Source: Microvirga sp052115485
GTDB lineage: Bacteria; Pseudomonadota; Alphaproteobacteria; Rhizobiales; Beijerinckiaceae
Assembly (NCBI RefSeq): GCF_052115485.1
Contig: NZ_JBFRGU010000005.1
Coordinates: 186,001-250,000, forward strand
Direction of reading: 5' to 3'
DNA: 64,000 nucleotides
Numbering within the stretch: position 1 is the first letter of the stretch; each line of letters starts with the position of its first letter. A program made the position numbers and the translations under genes. The notes beneath the pieces are model-generated. The model made no database searches and had not been told where the DNA came from. It saw only the letters and a program-made list of their open reading frames with translations. Shown in pieces: positions 46,662 to 55,310 of this stretch.

Positions 46662-46707
46662 GCATGATCTTTTCGGAAAACCGGTATCCACTTTTCCGGA
46701 TCATGCC
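46662..46707. repeat. Short palindrome related to family D module 1
   Basis: GCATGATCTTTTCGGAAAAC to CCACTTTTCCGGATCATGC. This GATC-ended form is widespread in Hyphomicrobiales genomes. It lies between amtB and its terminator. Confidence 0.7.
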
Positions 46708-46745
46708 CTGAGCTTAAAACGAAGCCTTCCAGAGGGCTCGAACAG

Positions 46746-46778
46746 AAAAGCCCCGATCGCGAGACCGGGGCTTTTTTG
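46746..46778 (+). terminator. Rho-independent terminator of glnK-amtB
   Basis: AAAAGCCCCG and CGGGGCTTTT form the stem around ATCGCGAGAC and run into TTTTTTG. Confidence 0.88.
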
Positions 46779-46824
46779 ATGGGTGGGGGATCGTTCGAAC
46801 GCTCCGCCTGCTATCCTTAACCGC

Positions 46825-47418
46825 TCACCCTTCCTTGATGAGCCGCTTCAACTTGCCGAGGCGCGTTTCCGCCGGTTCCTGGAAATTCGATCCGCCGGAG
46901 AATTGGCCCTTGCGATCCATCAGGAAAATCGTGGCCGTGTGATCCATGGTGTAGCCGGAATCGGTTGGAACCTTGCGATAGAAGACGCGATATGCCTTGG
47001 CGACAGCCGCGATCTCGTCCTCCGTGCCGGTGAGCCCGATGATTCGCGGATCGAAGGATGAGAGATAATCCTTCATCAGCGCCGGGTCGTCGCGGGTGGG
47101 ATCGACCGTCACGAAGATGACGTTGAGCTTGTCCGCATCCGGGCCCAAAGCCGTCATGTCCTGGGTCAGGTCGTAGAGGGTGGTCGGGCAGACATCGGGG
47201 CAATGAGTGAACCCGAAAAAGATCGCGAAAGGCTTGCCTTTCAAGGCATCGCTCGAGAACGGCTTACCCTCCTGATTGGTCAGACGAAACGGCCCGCCGA
47301 TGGCAGCGACGGAAGCCTGCTTCTCATCCGGCCACAGGAACAGCAACGTGCCGAGGAGAGTGAGCAACGCGACGAGAAACACGCTGAGCGGCAGAAGAAG
47401 AGACCGTTTGAGGATCAT
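46825..47418 (-). CDS. SCO1/SenC/PrrC-family protein
   Basis: 197 residues, membrane-anchored periplasmic thioredoxin-fold protein for copper delivery to cytochrome c oxidase. Anchor LLLPLSVFLVALLTLLGTLL; copper ligands in FGFTHCPDVCPTTL and the histidine in YTMDHTATIFLMD. ATG at 47418. Upstream on its strand are no oxidase genes in this window; ccm genes 10 kb away serve related cytochromes. Confidence 0.92.
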   Translation of the reverse strand: MILKRSLLLPLSVFLVALLTLLGTLLFLWPDEKQASVAAIGGPFRLTNQEGKPFSSDALKGKPFAIFFGFTHCPDVCPTTLYDLTQDMTALGPDADKLNVIFVTVDPTRDDPALMKDYLSSFDPRIIGLTGTEDEIAAVAKAYRVFYRKVPTDSGYTMDHTATIFLMDRKGQFSGGSNFQEPAETRLGKLKRLIKEG

Positions 47419-47662
47419 TCCACACTCCAAGATCGCCGCTCCGGGCAACGAAAACGGGCGGACACTGGCCATGACGAACCCATCCGTCAACGGTCAAAGT
47501 CGTCGCCGCGCACAAGCCAACCGTCACTTGGTCAGGGTTTTTCCGTAATTCGTTATTTCCGCGCCGCTTCCTGCAATCGACAGGAACGAAGGGTCGCACA
47601 GCCCCGTTTCGCCATGACCGGAGCTTGAGAATAACCATGATCCAAAGATATGGGAGGAAACG

Positions 47663-47950
47663 GTGCTGACGAGAATCCTCACCCCCTTTGCTCTTGTCCT
47701 GGTGACGACAACGGCAATCGCCCAGGTCGGACCTCCGACGTCGCAGCGCCCGTGTTCCGCCAATCGCCAGCTTGTCATGAAGGATGGCGCGGTCGTCCTC
47801 GATACGGGGCCGAACACTTTTGCGCGCTTCGTCAAGAGCGGCGCGGAATGCCAGGTCGATCAATTCCCCGAACCGGCCTGGGTTCCCAGTTCGAACAATC
47901 CGCAATGCTTTATCGGCTATCGGTGCCGGGACAGCGGTGACGAATTCTAG
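47663..47950 (+). CDS. Small secreted protein of unknown function
   Basis: 95 residues. GTG at 47663 has GGAGG 5 bases upstream. Signal peptide MLTRILTPFALVLVTTTAIA (first codon GTG) cut after AQ. The mature chain has four cysteines (RPCSAN, AECQVD, PQCFIG, YRCRDS). Its TAG stop is the first TAG of a family D repeat. Confidence 0.65.
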   Translation: MLTRILTPFALVLVTTTAIAQVGPPTSQRPCSANRQLVMKDGAVVLDTGPNTFARFVKSGAECQVDQFPEPAWVPSSNNPQCFIGYRCRDSGDEF

Positions 47951-48052
47951 AGCATGATCAGAACAAGTGGAAACCGGTTGTTCGCCCCGATCATGCGGCA
48001 ATAAGAAACCTAGAGTTTGATCGTGTTTCAATCTGAAACGATCAAACTCTAG
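47949..48052. repeat. Family D repeat, complete
   Basis: Module 1 AGAGCATGATCAGAACAAG to CCGATCATGCGG; module 2 CTAGAGTTTGATCGTGTTTC facing GAAACGATCAAACTCTAG. The upstream gene's stop codon is in its first bases. Confidence 0.9.
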
Positions 48053-48156
48053 GGGCGACATCGACGGGCCTTCTAAGGTTAAACGAACCTTAACCGACGC
48101 GCTTTACGGTCGACGGCGATATTCCTTTTTGTCTTTTCGTTTTGTCGAGTGGTTTG

Positions 48157-50766
48157 ATGCGCACGGCCCGCCGTTCAAGCTCCCATTATGATGGTCTTTT
48201 CAGTGCCTTGCGGGCCTTTTTGGCGCGCCGGGCGCAGGAATTGATAGGCCTCAGCCTCATCATCCTCACCGGTCTTGCCGCCATGGCTCTCGCCACCTGG
48301 TCGGTTGACGATCCGAGCCTCAACAACGCCACGGATCTGCCGGTGCACAACCTGCTTCGCTGGCCCGGCGCCATCATCGCCGATCTGTCCATGCAGCTTC
48401 TGGGGTTGGGTTCCATCGCGGCGCTGATTCCCCTTGCGATCTGGGGCTGGCGGCTCATGCGCTCCGGCCATATGGGCCGCACGCAACTACGTCTTGCGCT
48501 CTGGATCGTCGGGACCGCGGCGGGGACTGCTGTCGCGAGCGCCCTCCCCGCGACCGAAAGCTGGCCCCTGCCCACAGGGCTCGGCGGTGTGGTCGGCGAT
48601 GCGGTTCTCGGCGGCGCAAAAGCTGTGACGGGACTCGCCAGCGGGACGGCCGTGGGCATTCTGGGCTCCGCCTTCGCAGCCATCGCGATCCTGAGCCTGA
48701 GCGCCGCCTGCGGCCTGAGCGCGCCCGACGACGAGCCGATGCGTTCACTCTCCGACGAAGACGATTTGCCGCCCGCCAAGCCCAAGCGCAAACAGGCGGC
48801 GGATTGGGACGAGGCCGACGATCTTGGTCCCGACGAGCCGGGTTGGGGGATTGTCTCGCTCGGCGCGCTCGCTCATGGCTTCATGAGCCTGCGCGGCGCG
48901 TTGCGCCGCCGTAGCGAGGCAAGACGCAGCCGCGATGACGATATGGACGGCGTTCTGGCCCGGCCCCCGAAGCGCTATGCGCCGGAGACCGGCTGGTCGC
49001 GCCGGGAGCCGACCCTCGACGAAATGTCGCCCCGGGCCCACGCGGCCCCTGCCGCCGCACCCATGCACGACGAGGACGAGGAAGATTGGGACGCCGAGAG
49101 CGACGCTCCGGCACCTCCGACCCGATCCAGCCCCCGCGTCGCCATGCCGGAACAGCCGCCCGCTCGCGTCGCGCCAGTTCCCACCGCGCCCAAGCCGGGC
49201 AAGCGGATCACCCGCGAGGCGCAACCCTCCTTCCTCGACGAAGGCGAATATCAGCTTCCCGCGCTCGGTCTTCTCGCCGAACCGAAAAAACCGGCGGGTC
49301 CCATCGTCTCGGCGGACGCGCTGGAACAGAACGCCAATCTTCTCGAAGGCACGCTCGAAGATTTCGGCGTGAAGGGCGAGATCATCAATGTGCGCCCCGG
49401 CCCCGTGGTCACGCTCTACGAATTGGAGCCCGCGCCCGGCACCAAGTCGTCCCGTGTGATTTCGCTCGCGGACGATATCGCCCGCTCCATGAGCGCGGTC
49501 TCGGCCCGCGTCGCCGTCGTCTCCGGCCGCAACGCCATCGGCATCGAATTGCCGAATCACAAGCGCGAAACCGTGTTCCTGCGCGAACTCTTGGCGAGCC
49601 AGGATTTCGAATCGACCAAGCAGAAGCTCGCGCTCTGCCTCGGCAAGACCATCGGCGGCGAGCCTGTCATCGCGGATCTCGCGCGCATGCCGCACCTGCT
49701 CGTCGCGGGCACCACCGGCTCCGGTAAATCGGTGGCCATCAACACGATGATTCTCTCGCTGGTCTACCGCCTCAAGCCTGAGGAATGCCGGTTGATCATG
49801 GTCGATCCCAAGATGCTGGAATTGTCCGTCTATGACGGCATTCCGCACCTGCTCACGCCCGTCGTGACCGACCCGAAGAAGGCGGTGGTCGCGCTCAAAT
49901 GGGCCGTGCGCGAAATGGAAGACCGCTACAAGAAGATGTCGAAGCTCGGCGTGCGCAATATCGACGGCTTCAACTCCCGTGTTTCCGAGGCGAAGGCGCG
50001 CGGCGAGGTCATTACGCGCACGGTGCAGACCGGGTTTGAGAAAGAAACCGGACAGGCCATCTATGAGGACGAGATCATGGATCTCGAGCCTCTGCCGTAC
50101 ATCGTCGTCATCGTCGACGAGATGGCCGATTTGATGATGGTCGCGGGCAAGGAAATCGAAGGCGCGATCCAGCGCCTCGCGCAGATGGCCCGCGCCGCCG
50201 GCATCCACGTGGTTCTCGCGACCCAGCGTCCCTCGGTCGACGTCATCACCGGCACGATCAAGGCGAACTTCCCGACCCGCATCTCCTTCCAGGTCACGTC
50301 GAAGATCGACAGCCGCACCATTCTCGGCGAAATGGGCGCGGAGCAGCTGCTCGGCCAGGGCGACATGCTCTACATGGCGGGTGGCGGACGCATCACGCGC
50401 GTCCATGGCCCGTTCTGCTCCGACGAGGAAGTCGAGAAGGTTGTGGCGCATCTCAAGCGTCAGGCCCGGCCGCAATATCTCGAAGCCGTCACGGCGGATG
50501 AGGACGAGGGCGGCGGCGGCGATACCGCCGTGTTCGATCAGGGCGAATTCGGCTCGGGCTCGGGCGATCTCTACGATCAGGCCATCGCCATCGTGCTGCG
50601 CGACAAGAAGGCCTCGACCTCCTACATTCAGCGCCGCTTGCAGATCGGCTACAACCGCGCCGCCTCCATCATGGAGCGCATGGAGAAGGAAGGCATCGTG
50701 GGCGCCGCCAACCATGCGGGTAAACGTGAAATTCTGATGGAATCCGCCGGGATGGACGATGAATGA
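48157..50766 (+). CDS. ftsK: DNA translocase FtsK
   Basis: 869 residues. Four to five membrane spans fill the first 190 residues (ELIGLSLIILTGLAAMALAT, AVGILGSAFAAIAILSLSAA), then an acidic, proline-rich linker (about 195-350), the RecA-like motor with Walker A GTTGSGKSVAINT (about 518) and Walker B YIVVIVDEMADLMMV, and a C-terminal gamma winged helix (FDQGEFGSG to YNRAASIMERME) that reads KOPS sites. It pumps chromosome termini through the septum. ATG at 48157. Confidence 0.95.
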   Translation: MRTARRSSSHYDGLFSALRAFLARRAQELIGLSLIILTGLAAMALATWSVDDPSLNNATDLPVHNLLRWPGAIIADLSMQLLGLGSIAALIPLAIWGWRLMRSGHMGRTQLRLALWIVGTAAGTAVASALPATESWPLPTGLGGVVGDAVLGGAKAVTGLASGTAVGILGSAFAAIAILSLSAACGLSAPDDEPMRSLSDEDDLPPAKPKRKQAADWDEADDLGPDEPGWGIVSLGALAHGFMSLRGALRRRSEARRSRDDDMDGVLARPPKRYAPETGWSRREPTLDEMSPRAHAAPAAAPMHDEDEEDWDAESDAPAPPTRSSPRVAMPEQPPARVAPVPTAPKPGKRITREAQPSFLDEGEYQLPALGLLAEPKKPAGPIVSADALEQNANLLEGTLEDFGVKGEIINVRPGPVVTLYELEPAPGTKSSRVISLADDIARSMSAVSARVAVVSGRNAIGIELPNHKRETVFLRELLASQDFESTKQKLALCLGKTIGGEPVIADLARMPHLLVAGTTGSGKSVAINTMILSLVYRLKPEECRLIMVDPKMLELSVYDGIPHLLTPVVTDPKKAVVALKWAVREMEDRYKKMSKLGVRNIDGFNSRVSEAKARGEVITRTVQTGFEKETGQAIYEDEIMDLEPLPYIVVIVDEMADLMMVAGKEIEGAIQRLAQMARAAGIHVVLATQRPSVDVITGTIKANFPTRISFQVTSKIDSRTILGEMGAEQLLGQGDMLYMAGGGRITRVHGPFCSDEEVEKVVAHLKRQARPQYLEAVTADEDEGGGGDTAVFDQGEFGSGSGDLYDQAIAIVLRDKKASTSYIQRRLQIGYNRAASIMERMEKEGIVGAANHAGKREILMESAGMDDE

Positions 50767-50825
50767 CACCTTGGCAGGGAACTTCGCCGCCCGATTCGCG
50801 TCATCGATTAGCCACAGGGTTTTTC

Positions 50826-50930
50826 TAGAGCTCGGCCATGTCTCGTTGGAACATGATCAAACTCTCGATTCTTTGGCGTCGCATGATCCAGGCGAACAAC
50901 CGGATTCCACCTGTTCTGATGATGCTCTAG
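50826..50930. repeat. Family D repeat, inverted and diverged
   Basis: AGAGCTCGGCCATGTCTCG faces ATGATCAAACTCT weakly; module 1 GCATGATCCAGGCGAACAAC to TGATGATGCTCTAG is better kept. Lies between ftsK and lolA. Confidence 0.75.
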
Positions 50931-50979
50931 GTCCGCCGTCGAAATCCACCGCATGGGAGCTTTTTGAAGCGTGAACGTG

Positions 50980-51975
50980 ATGCGCCACCTGCGTTTCGCC
51001 GGTCTGTTGACGAGCCTCGCCGTCTTCGGCGCGGGCGTGCTCCCAGCTGCGGCTCAAACGTTGCCGGTGGACATGATCCTGCCGCCGACCCGACCGCATG
51101 CCCCCGTCACTGCGGCCTCCATGCAGCAAGGCTTCAACCTGTCCGCCGCGCCCTTGCCGACGAACACCTTCCAGCCACGACGTCTCGTACCGCCCTCCAC
51201 CCCCGATGCGGTGACGGCGGCGACGCAGGCCGTCGCCGAGAAGGCGGCCGCGGCGACCGCTGAGAAAATCTCGCCAAAAGCAGTTCCATTACCGCCTGCC
51301 GCCCCGCGCAATGCAACGGACAAGGCGACTCTCGCGAAATTGGCCACCGACGAAACACCCGTAATCATCGCACCCAAACCCCTCGCGACGGCGGCGGCGG
51401 GCAATCGCGCCATTTCGCGCGTGGAGCAGCTTTCCAACACTGAGATCGTGGAGCGGGCGAATGCCTTTTTCTCGAACATCTCCACGATGGTCGCCGGTTT
51501 CACGCAAGTGGGCGGTGACGGCCGTCGGATCGGCGGTACGCTTTATCTCCAGCGCCCCGGCAAGCTGCGGTTCGAGTACGATCCTCCCGCGACCCTCGAA
51601 GTCGTCGCCGACGGAACCTCGATCTCGGTGCGCGACAAGAAGCTGCTGACGCAGGACATGTATTTCATTCAGCAGACGCCGCTGAAATTCCTGCTGCGCG
51701 AGCATGTCAATCTCGGACAGGACATTCCCGTGACCGGCATCGCGACGGAGACCGACTCCGTGCGGGTGAGTCTGGAGGACCGTTCCACGCTCGGCGGCAC
51801 CTCGCGCATCATGCTCTATTTCGATCCTGAAGTGAAAAACCTCACGCAGTGGCGGATTGTCGATCCGCAGGGTTTTCAGACCATCGTGATGCTCAACAAG
51901 ATCGATCGCGGCAGAAGCATCGACCAGAGTCTCTTCCGCATCCAGAACGCGCCGACCTTCGGAAACAGTCGCTAG
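50980..51975 (+). CDS. lolA: LolA-like outer-membrane lipoprotein carrier with N-terminal linker
   Basis: 331 residues, longer than the roughly 200 of classic LolA. Signal peptide (FAGLLTSLAVFGAGVLPAAA), then about 120 residues of Ala/Pro/Thr-rich linker, and a LolA domain from about residue 150: NAFFSNISTMVAGFTQVGGD, RRIGGTLYLQRPGKLRFEY, RDKKLLTQDMYFIQQTPLKF and TLGGTSRIMLYFDPE. It carries lipoproteins across the periplasm. ATG at 50980; a GTG three codons earlier is possible. The TAG stop begins a family D repeat. Confidence 0.88.
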   Translation: MRHLRFAGLLTSLAVFGAGVLPAAAQTLPVDMILPPTRPHAPVTAASMQQGFNLSAAPLPTNTFQPRRLVPPSTPDAVTAATQAVAEKAAAATAEKISPKAVPLPPAAPRNATDKATLAKLATDETPVIIAPKPLATAAAGNRAISRVEQLSNTEIVERANAFFSNISTMVAGFTQVGGDGRRIGGTLYLQRPGKLRFEYDPPATLEVVADGTSISVRDKKLLTQDMYFIQQTPLKFLLREHVNLGQDIPVTGIATETDSVRVSLEDRSTLGGTSRIMLYFDPEVKNLTQWRIVDPQGFQTIVMLNKIDRGRSIDQSLFRIQNAPTFGNSR

Positions 51976-52077
51976 AGCATGATCAGAACAAGTGGAAACC
52001 GGTTGTTCGCTCGGATCATGCGGAATCAAAGATCCTAGAGCTTGATCGTGTTTCAAAGAGACATGATCAAGCTCTAG
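51974..52077. repeat. Family D repeat with compensatory stem changes
   Basis: Module 2 here reads CTAGAGCTTGATCGTGTTTC facing GACATGATCAAGCTCTAG: both arms carry C/G where other copies have T/A, so pairing is preserved. Confidence 0.88.
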
Positions 52078-52144
52078 GATCCGCGCGACCGCCCTCTCTA
52101 AACAATGTTTTCGAAGCGATCACCCGGAATAAACACACCCTCCC

Positions 52145-52316
52145 CGTCATTCCGGGGCGCGCAACGCGCGAACCCGGAACCCATAACCGCTAACGACAGC
52201 GAATATGGTGCAGCGACAATCGCTGCGTTTTTTCGGAATTATCAGCGGTTATGGGTTTCCCCGCTTTGCGTGACCCTTCGGGTCGGGCTCCGCTTTCGCG
52301 GCCCCGGAATGACGGG
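52145..52316. repeat. Family B palindrome, longest copy
   Basis: CCCGTCATTCCGGGGCGCGC faces GCGGCCCCGGAATGACGGG; AACCCATAACCGCT faces AGCGGTTATGGGTT inside. Fills the gap between lolA and the convergent XRE gene. Confidence 0.86.
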
Positions 52317-52327
52317 TGAGGAGACGA

Positions 52328-52741
52328 TCACGCCTTCACCTTGGCGAGGACTCGCACAATCTCCAACGCCTGACGGCGCAGGTCGGGGCGGGCGATGGTG
52401 GTGAAGGCTTGCAGTAGAGGCAGGCTCTCCGGCGTGTCGAGGACGGCTGTCAGCGATCCCTCGGCCTGAGCCTCCGCGTCGTAGAAGGACGCGACCGGCA
52501 CGTTCAGCGTCCGCGCGATCTCCTGCAGACGGCTCGCGCCGATACGATTGGTGCCTCGCTCATATTTCTGCACTTGCTGAAACGTGATCCCGAGCGCCTG
52601 GGCCAGTTTTTCCTGGCTCAACCCGATGGCGGTGCGCCTCAAGCGGACGCGCTGACCGATGCGCCGGTCGGCGGCGCTGGGCGATTTGGCGGCATTTGGT
52701 TGGGCGCTTGGCGCTCTGGCGCGGTTGGACGACGTGCTCAT
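52328..52741 (-). CDS. XRE-family transcriptional regulator
   Basis: 137 residues. The HTH is at residues of about 25-80: RRIGQRVRLRRTAIGLSQEK, LGITFQQVQKYERGTNRIGA. The C-terminal part (SLPLLQAFTTIARPDLRRQA, LEIVRVLAK) resembles the short dimerising tail of alphaproteobacterial SinR/PraR-like regulators. ATG at 52741. Its Shine-Dalgarno (GGGGAG) is buried in a long hairpin directly before the start. Confidence 0.9.
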   Translation of the reverse strand: MSTSSNRARAPSAQPNAAKSPSAADRRIGQRVRLRRTAIGLSQEKLAQALGITFQQVQKYERGTNRIGASRLQEIARTLNVPVASFYDAEAQAEGSLTAVLDTPESLPLLQAFTTIARPDLRRQALEIVRVLAKVKA

Positions 52742-52743
52742 AA

Positions 52744-52794
52744 AACTCCCCAGTGGCGGTGGTGACCACCAGCGGCGCTGGTGGTCGGGGAGTT
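52744..52794 (-). promoter_or_regulatory. Hairpin hiding the ribosome binding site of the XRE gene
   Basis: On the minus strand AACTCCCC at the 5' side pairs with GGGGAGTT, which contains the Shine-Dalgarno and ends 2 bases before the ATG. Inside, GACCACCAGC pairs perfectly with GCTGGTGGTC over a 3-base loop. The mRNA could switch between open and closed forms through temperature, a protein or an RNA. Confidence 0.6.
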
Positions 52795-53548
52795 CAGAAG
52801 CCGTCAGGGACGACCGCGCTGCCCTTTAGGCTTTCGCCCTGGACATACGACAGCGCCTCCCCGGCCATAAGGCTGGGAAGGCATCGTTACGGCGGATGCT
52901 TGCGCCGCCCTGAAGGGGTTCTGACGCCCCAGAACCGGCTGCGGCCGGCTCCGGCTACGAGATAACACGTGAAGGGGGCAAAGGGTCAATGGCTCGCCGC
53001 CCCTCTCACGTCATTCCGGGGCTGCGCAGCGGAACCCGGAACCCAGACCCGTCAAGGGTGACCGAGAGGACGTAACGATGGCCGTCGTTCCCTATCCGGA
53101 AACGTCAGCGCGTATGGGTTCCGGGTTCGCCTGCGGCGCCCCGGAATGACGGTGGAGGGTGTGTTGATTCCGAGCCCCTCACCCCAACCCTCTCCCGCAG
53201 GGAGAGGGAGTTCGGTCGTGCGTGATAGCTCGTCCACTTTCCCGTCTTTCGGGATCCGCTCGGTCGGGAATGACAGGAGTCGGATCACCGCTACACCAAG
53301 AGATCTCTTGACGCCGCTTTCCCTTTGGTGTGTTGCTGAACGAACCGGGTTCGAAAGATCGAACGCGGATTGGACGATGGCAATGACGATGCTCACGCAC
53401 ACGACGAGCAAAACGAAAACCGTCACGACGGCCGTGAAAACGGCCGAGTAGCCTCGTCGTCCCCGGTCCTCTCTCCCGTCGGGGCGAGAGGGGCACCCTG
53501 ATCAAGGGTTTTGAAATTTCCGGGGAGAGCGCGAACAGGAGAAGTCAC
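52795..53548. other. Repeat-rich gene-free stretch between the XRE gene and asd
   Basis: Contains a family B palindrome (53009-53152), a half family A element (about 53172-53212, CCTCACCCCAACCCTCTCCC then GCAGGGAGAGGGAG) and a CGGCCG-TGAAAA-CGGCCG hairpin at 53430-53447. A minus-strand frame starting at GTG 53426 begins like a membrane span (VFVLLVVCVSIVIAIVQSAF) but then runs into repeats without a known domain or ribosome binding site; I do not call it a gene with confidence. Confidence 0.55.
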
Positions 53549-54580
53549 ATGGGTTACAAGGTCGCCGTCGTCGGCGCGACAGGCAATGTAGGCCGCGAGA
53601 TGCTCGACATTCTGGCCGAGCGGGCCTTCCCGGTGGATGAAGTGGTGGCGCTCGCGTCCCGCCGCAGCCAGGGCTCGGAAGTTTCTTTCGGCGACAAGAC
53701 GCTCACGGCCAAGACCCTCGACACTTACGACTTCTCCGATGTCGATCTCTGCCTCATGTCGGCGGGCGGCGAAATCTCCAAGGAATGGTCGCCCAAGATC
53801 GCGGCTCAGGGCGTCGTCGTCATCGATAACTCCTCTGCCTGGCGTTACGATTCCGATGTGCCGCTCGTGGTGCCGGAAGTGAACGCCGACGCCGTGCGGC
53901 AGATGAAAAAGGGCATCATCGCCAACCCCAACTGCTCCACGGCGCAGCTTGTCGTGGCGCTCAAGCCTCTGCACGATCACGCCACCATCAAGCGCGTCGT
54001 CGTCTCGACCTATCAATCGGTTTCCGGCGCCGGCAAGGACGGCATGGACGAACTGGATCGCCAGACCAAGGCGCTCTATTCGCTCCAGGACGTGGTCGAG
54101 AAGAAGTTCCCGAAGCGCATCGCTTTCAACGTGATTCCTCACATCGACGTGTTCATGGAGGACGGGTTCACGAAGGAAGAGTGGAAGATGATGGCGGAGA
54201 CCAAGAAGATTCTTGATCCCAAGATCAAGCTTACCGCCACCTGCGTGCGCGTGCCGGTGTTCATCGGCCACTCGGAAGCCGTCAACGTGGAATTCGAGAA
54301 GCCGATTTCGGCGGATGAGGCCCGCGACATCCTGCGCTCCGCACCCGGCGTCGTCGTCATCGATAAGCACGAGCCCGGCGGCTACATGACTCCGCATGAG
54401 GCGGCAGGCGAGGATGCCACCTACATCTCGCGCATCCGCGAGGACATCACCGTCGAAAACGGCCTCGCTTTCTGGTGCGTCTCCGACAATCTGCGCAAGG
54501 GCGCGGCGCTCAACGCCATTCAGATCGCGGAAGCCATGGTCAATCGCGGCCTGCTGCCGTCGAAGAAGAAGGCGGCGTAG
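53549..54580 (+). CDS. asd: Aspartate-semialdehyde dehydrogenase
   Basis: 343 residues. Second step of the aspartate family pathway (lysine, diaminopimelate, threonine, methionine). NADP-binding VAVVGATGNVGREMLDILAE, active-site C129 in IIANPNCSTAQLV and the later FNVIPHIDVF and RVPVFIGHSEAVNVEFE. ATG at 53549 with AGGAGAAG upstream. Confidence 0.97.
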   Translation: MGYKVAVVGATGNVGREMLDILAERAFPVDEVVALASRRSQGSEVSFGDKTLTAKTLDTYDFSDVDLCLMSAGGEISKEWSPKIAAQGVVVIDNSSAWRYDSDVPLVVPEVNADAVRQMKKGIIANPNCSTAQLVVALKPLHDHATIKRVVVSTYQSVSGAGKDGMDELDRQTKALYSLQDVVEKKFPKRIAFNVIPHIDVFMEDGFTKEEWKMMAETKKILDPKIKLTATCVRVPVFIGHSEAVNVEFEKPISADEARDILRSAPGVVVIDKHEPGGYMTPHEAAGEDATYISRIREDITVENGLAFWCVSDNLRKGAALNAIQIAEAMVNRGLLPSKKKAA

Positions 54581-54668
54581 ATTTTTCCGTCAGCGAATTG
54601 AAAGGGTCGCCCTCGGGTGGCCCTTTTTATTTTGGAGATTGTTCGACGGATCGCAATCGGGGCGGCAT

Positions 54669-55001
54669 GTGAAGGACAAGGTCGAACTTTTGAGAGCGGC
54701 CATTCTTGCGCGAAAGCAAGTTCTCGCCACCTGCAAAAATCTTCCGAGAGAGTTCTGCGCTCATATTTTGGGGCGAAAAGGAAACGACTGGAACGTCTTC
54801 ACCTGGCAATTCGCTGGCGACTCGGAAAGAGGACTTCCCCTCGGCGGTGCCTGGCGTTGCTTCCGGGTGCGAGACCTCGAGAATCTCAGCTTGCGTGATG
54901 GCGAATGGTATCGAGGCTGGGAAAAATGGCATGAAGGCCAAACCTGTGTCGACGACATCGACCAGATGGTGGATGCGGAATATGGCCCGGAAATACGCTG
55001 A
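54669..55001 (+). CDS. Conserved hypothetical protein
   Basis: 110 residues from GTG 54669, the first start after asd in this frame. Sequence such as DWNVFTWQFAGDSERGLPLG, AWRCFRVRDLENLSLRDGEW and DDIDQMVDAEYGPEI looks like a folded cytoplasmic protein rich in tryptophan. No family is recognised and the ribosome binding site is weak. Confidence 0.55.
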   Translation: MKDKVELLRAAILARKQVLATCKNLPREFCAHILGRKGNDWNVFTWQFAGDSERGLPLGGAWRCFRVRDLENLSLRDGEWYRGWEKWHEGQTCVDDIDQMVDAEYGPEIR

Positions 55002-55046
55002 GCCGCTGAGAGCAAGCTTGGAAAATCGGTCGAGCAATATTTTTGC

Positions 55047-55140
55047 GCGTCATGCCCGCGCTTGTCGCGGGGTATCCACGTCTTGGGGAACCGCGGTGGT
55101 TCAAAGGCGTGGATACCCGGCACAAGGCCGGGCATGACGT
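55047..55140. repeat. Family C palindrome
   Basis: GCGTCATGCCCGCGCTTGTC and GGTATCCACGTCTTGG face AAAGGCGTGGATACCCGG and GGCCGGGCATGACG. Second copy of the element at 23340. Confidence 0.85.
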
Positions 55141-55188
55141 GGAATTGGTATCGCCATCCTCTCAGATGGAATTTCCAAACGGGCTCTT

Positions 55189-55293
55189 AGAGCATGATCA
55201 GAACAAGTGGAAACCGGTTGTTCGCCCGGATCATGCGGCATCAAAAGAATCTAGAATTTGATCACGTTTCAATCTGAAACCATCAAACTCTAG
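55189..55293. repeat. Family D repeat, complete
   Basis: AGAGCATGATCAGAACAAG to CCCGGATCATGCGG, then TCTAGAATTTGATCACGTTTC facing GAAACCATCAAACTCTAG (first string split: CTAGAATTTGATCACG). Confidence 0.86.
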
Positions 55294-55310
55294 TGAAAGC
55301 GCCTTTGTGC

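Noticed and set aside
48745..50769. A 674-codon minus-strand open frame
   Set aside because: Antisense shadow of ftsK.
53052..53426. Minus-strand frame starting with a hydrophobic stretch upstream of asd
   Set aside because: Only the first 25 residues look like a membrane span; the rest is encoded by repeats, and no ribosome binding site is seen.
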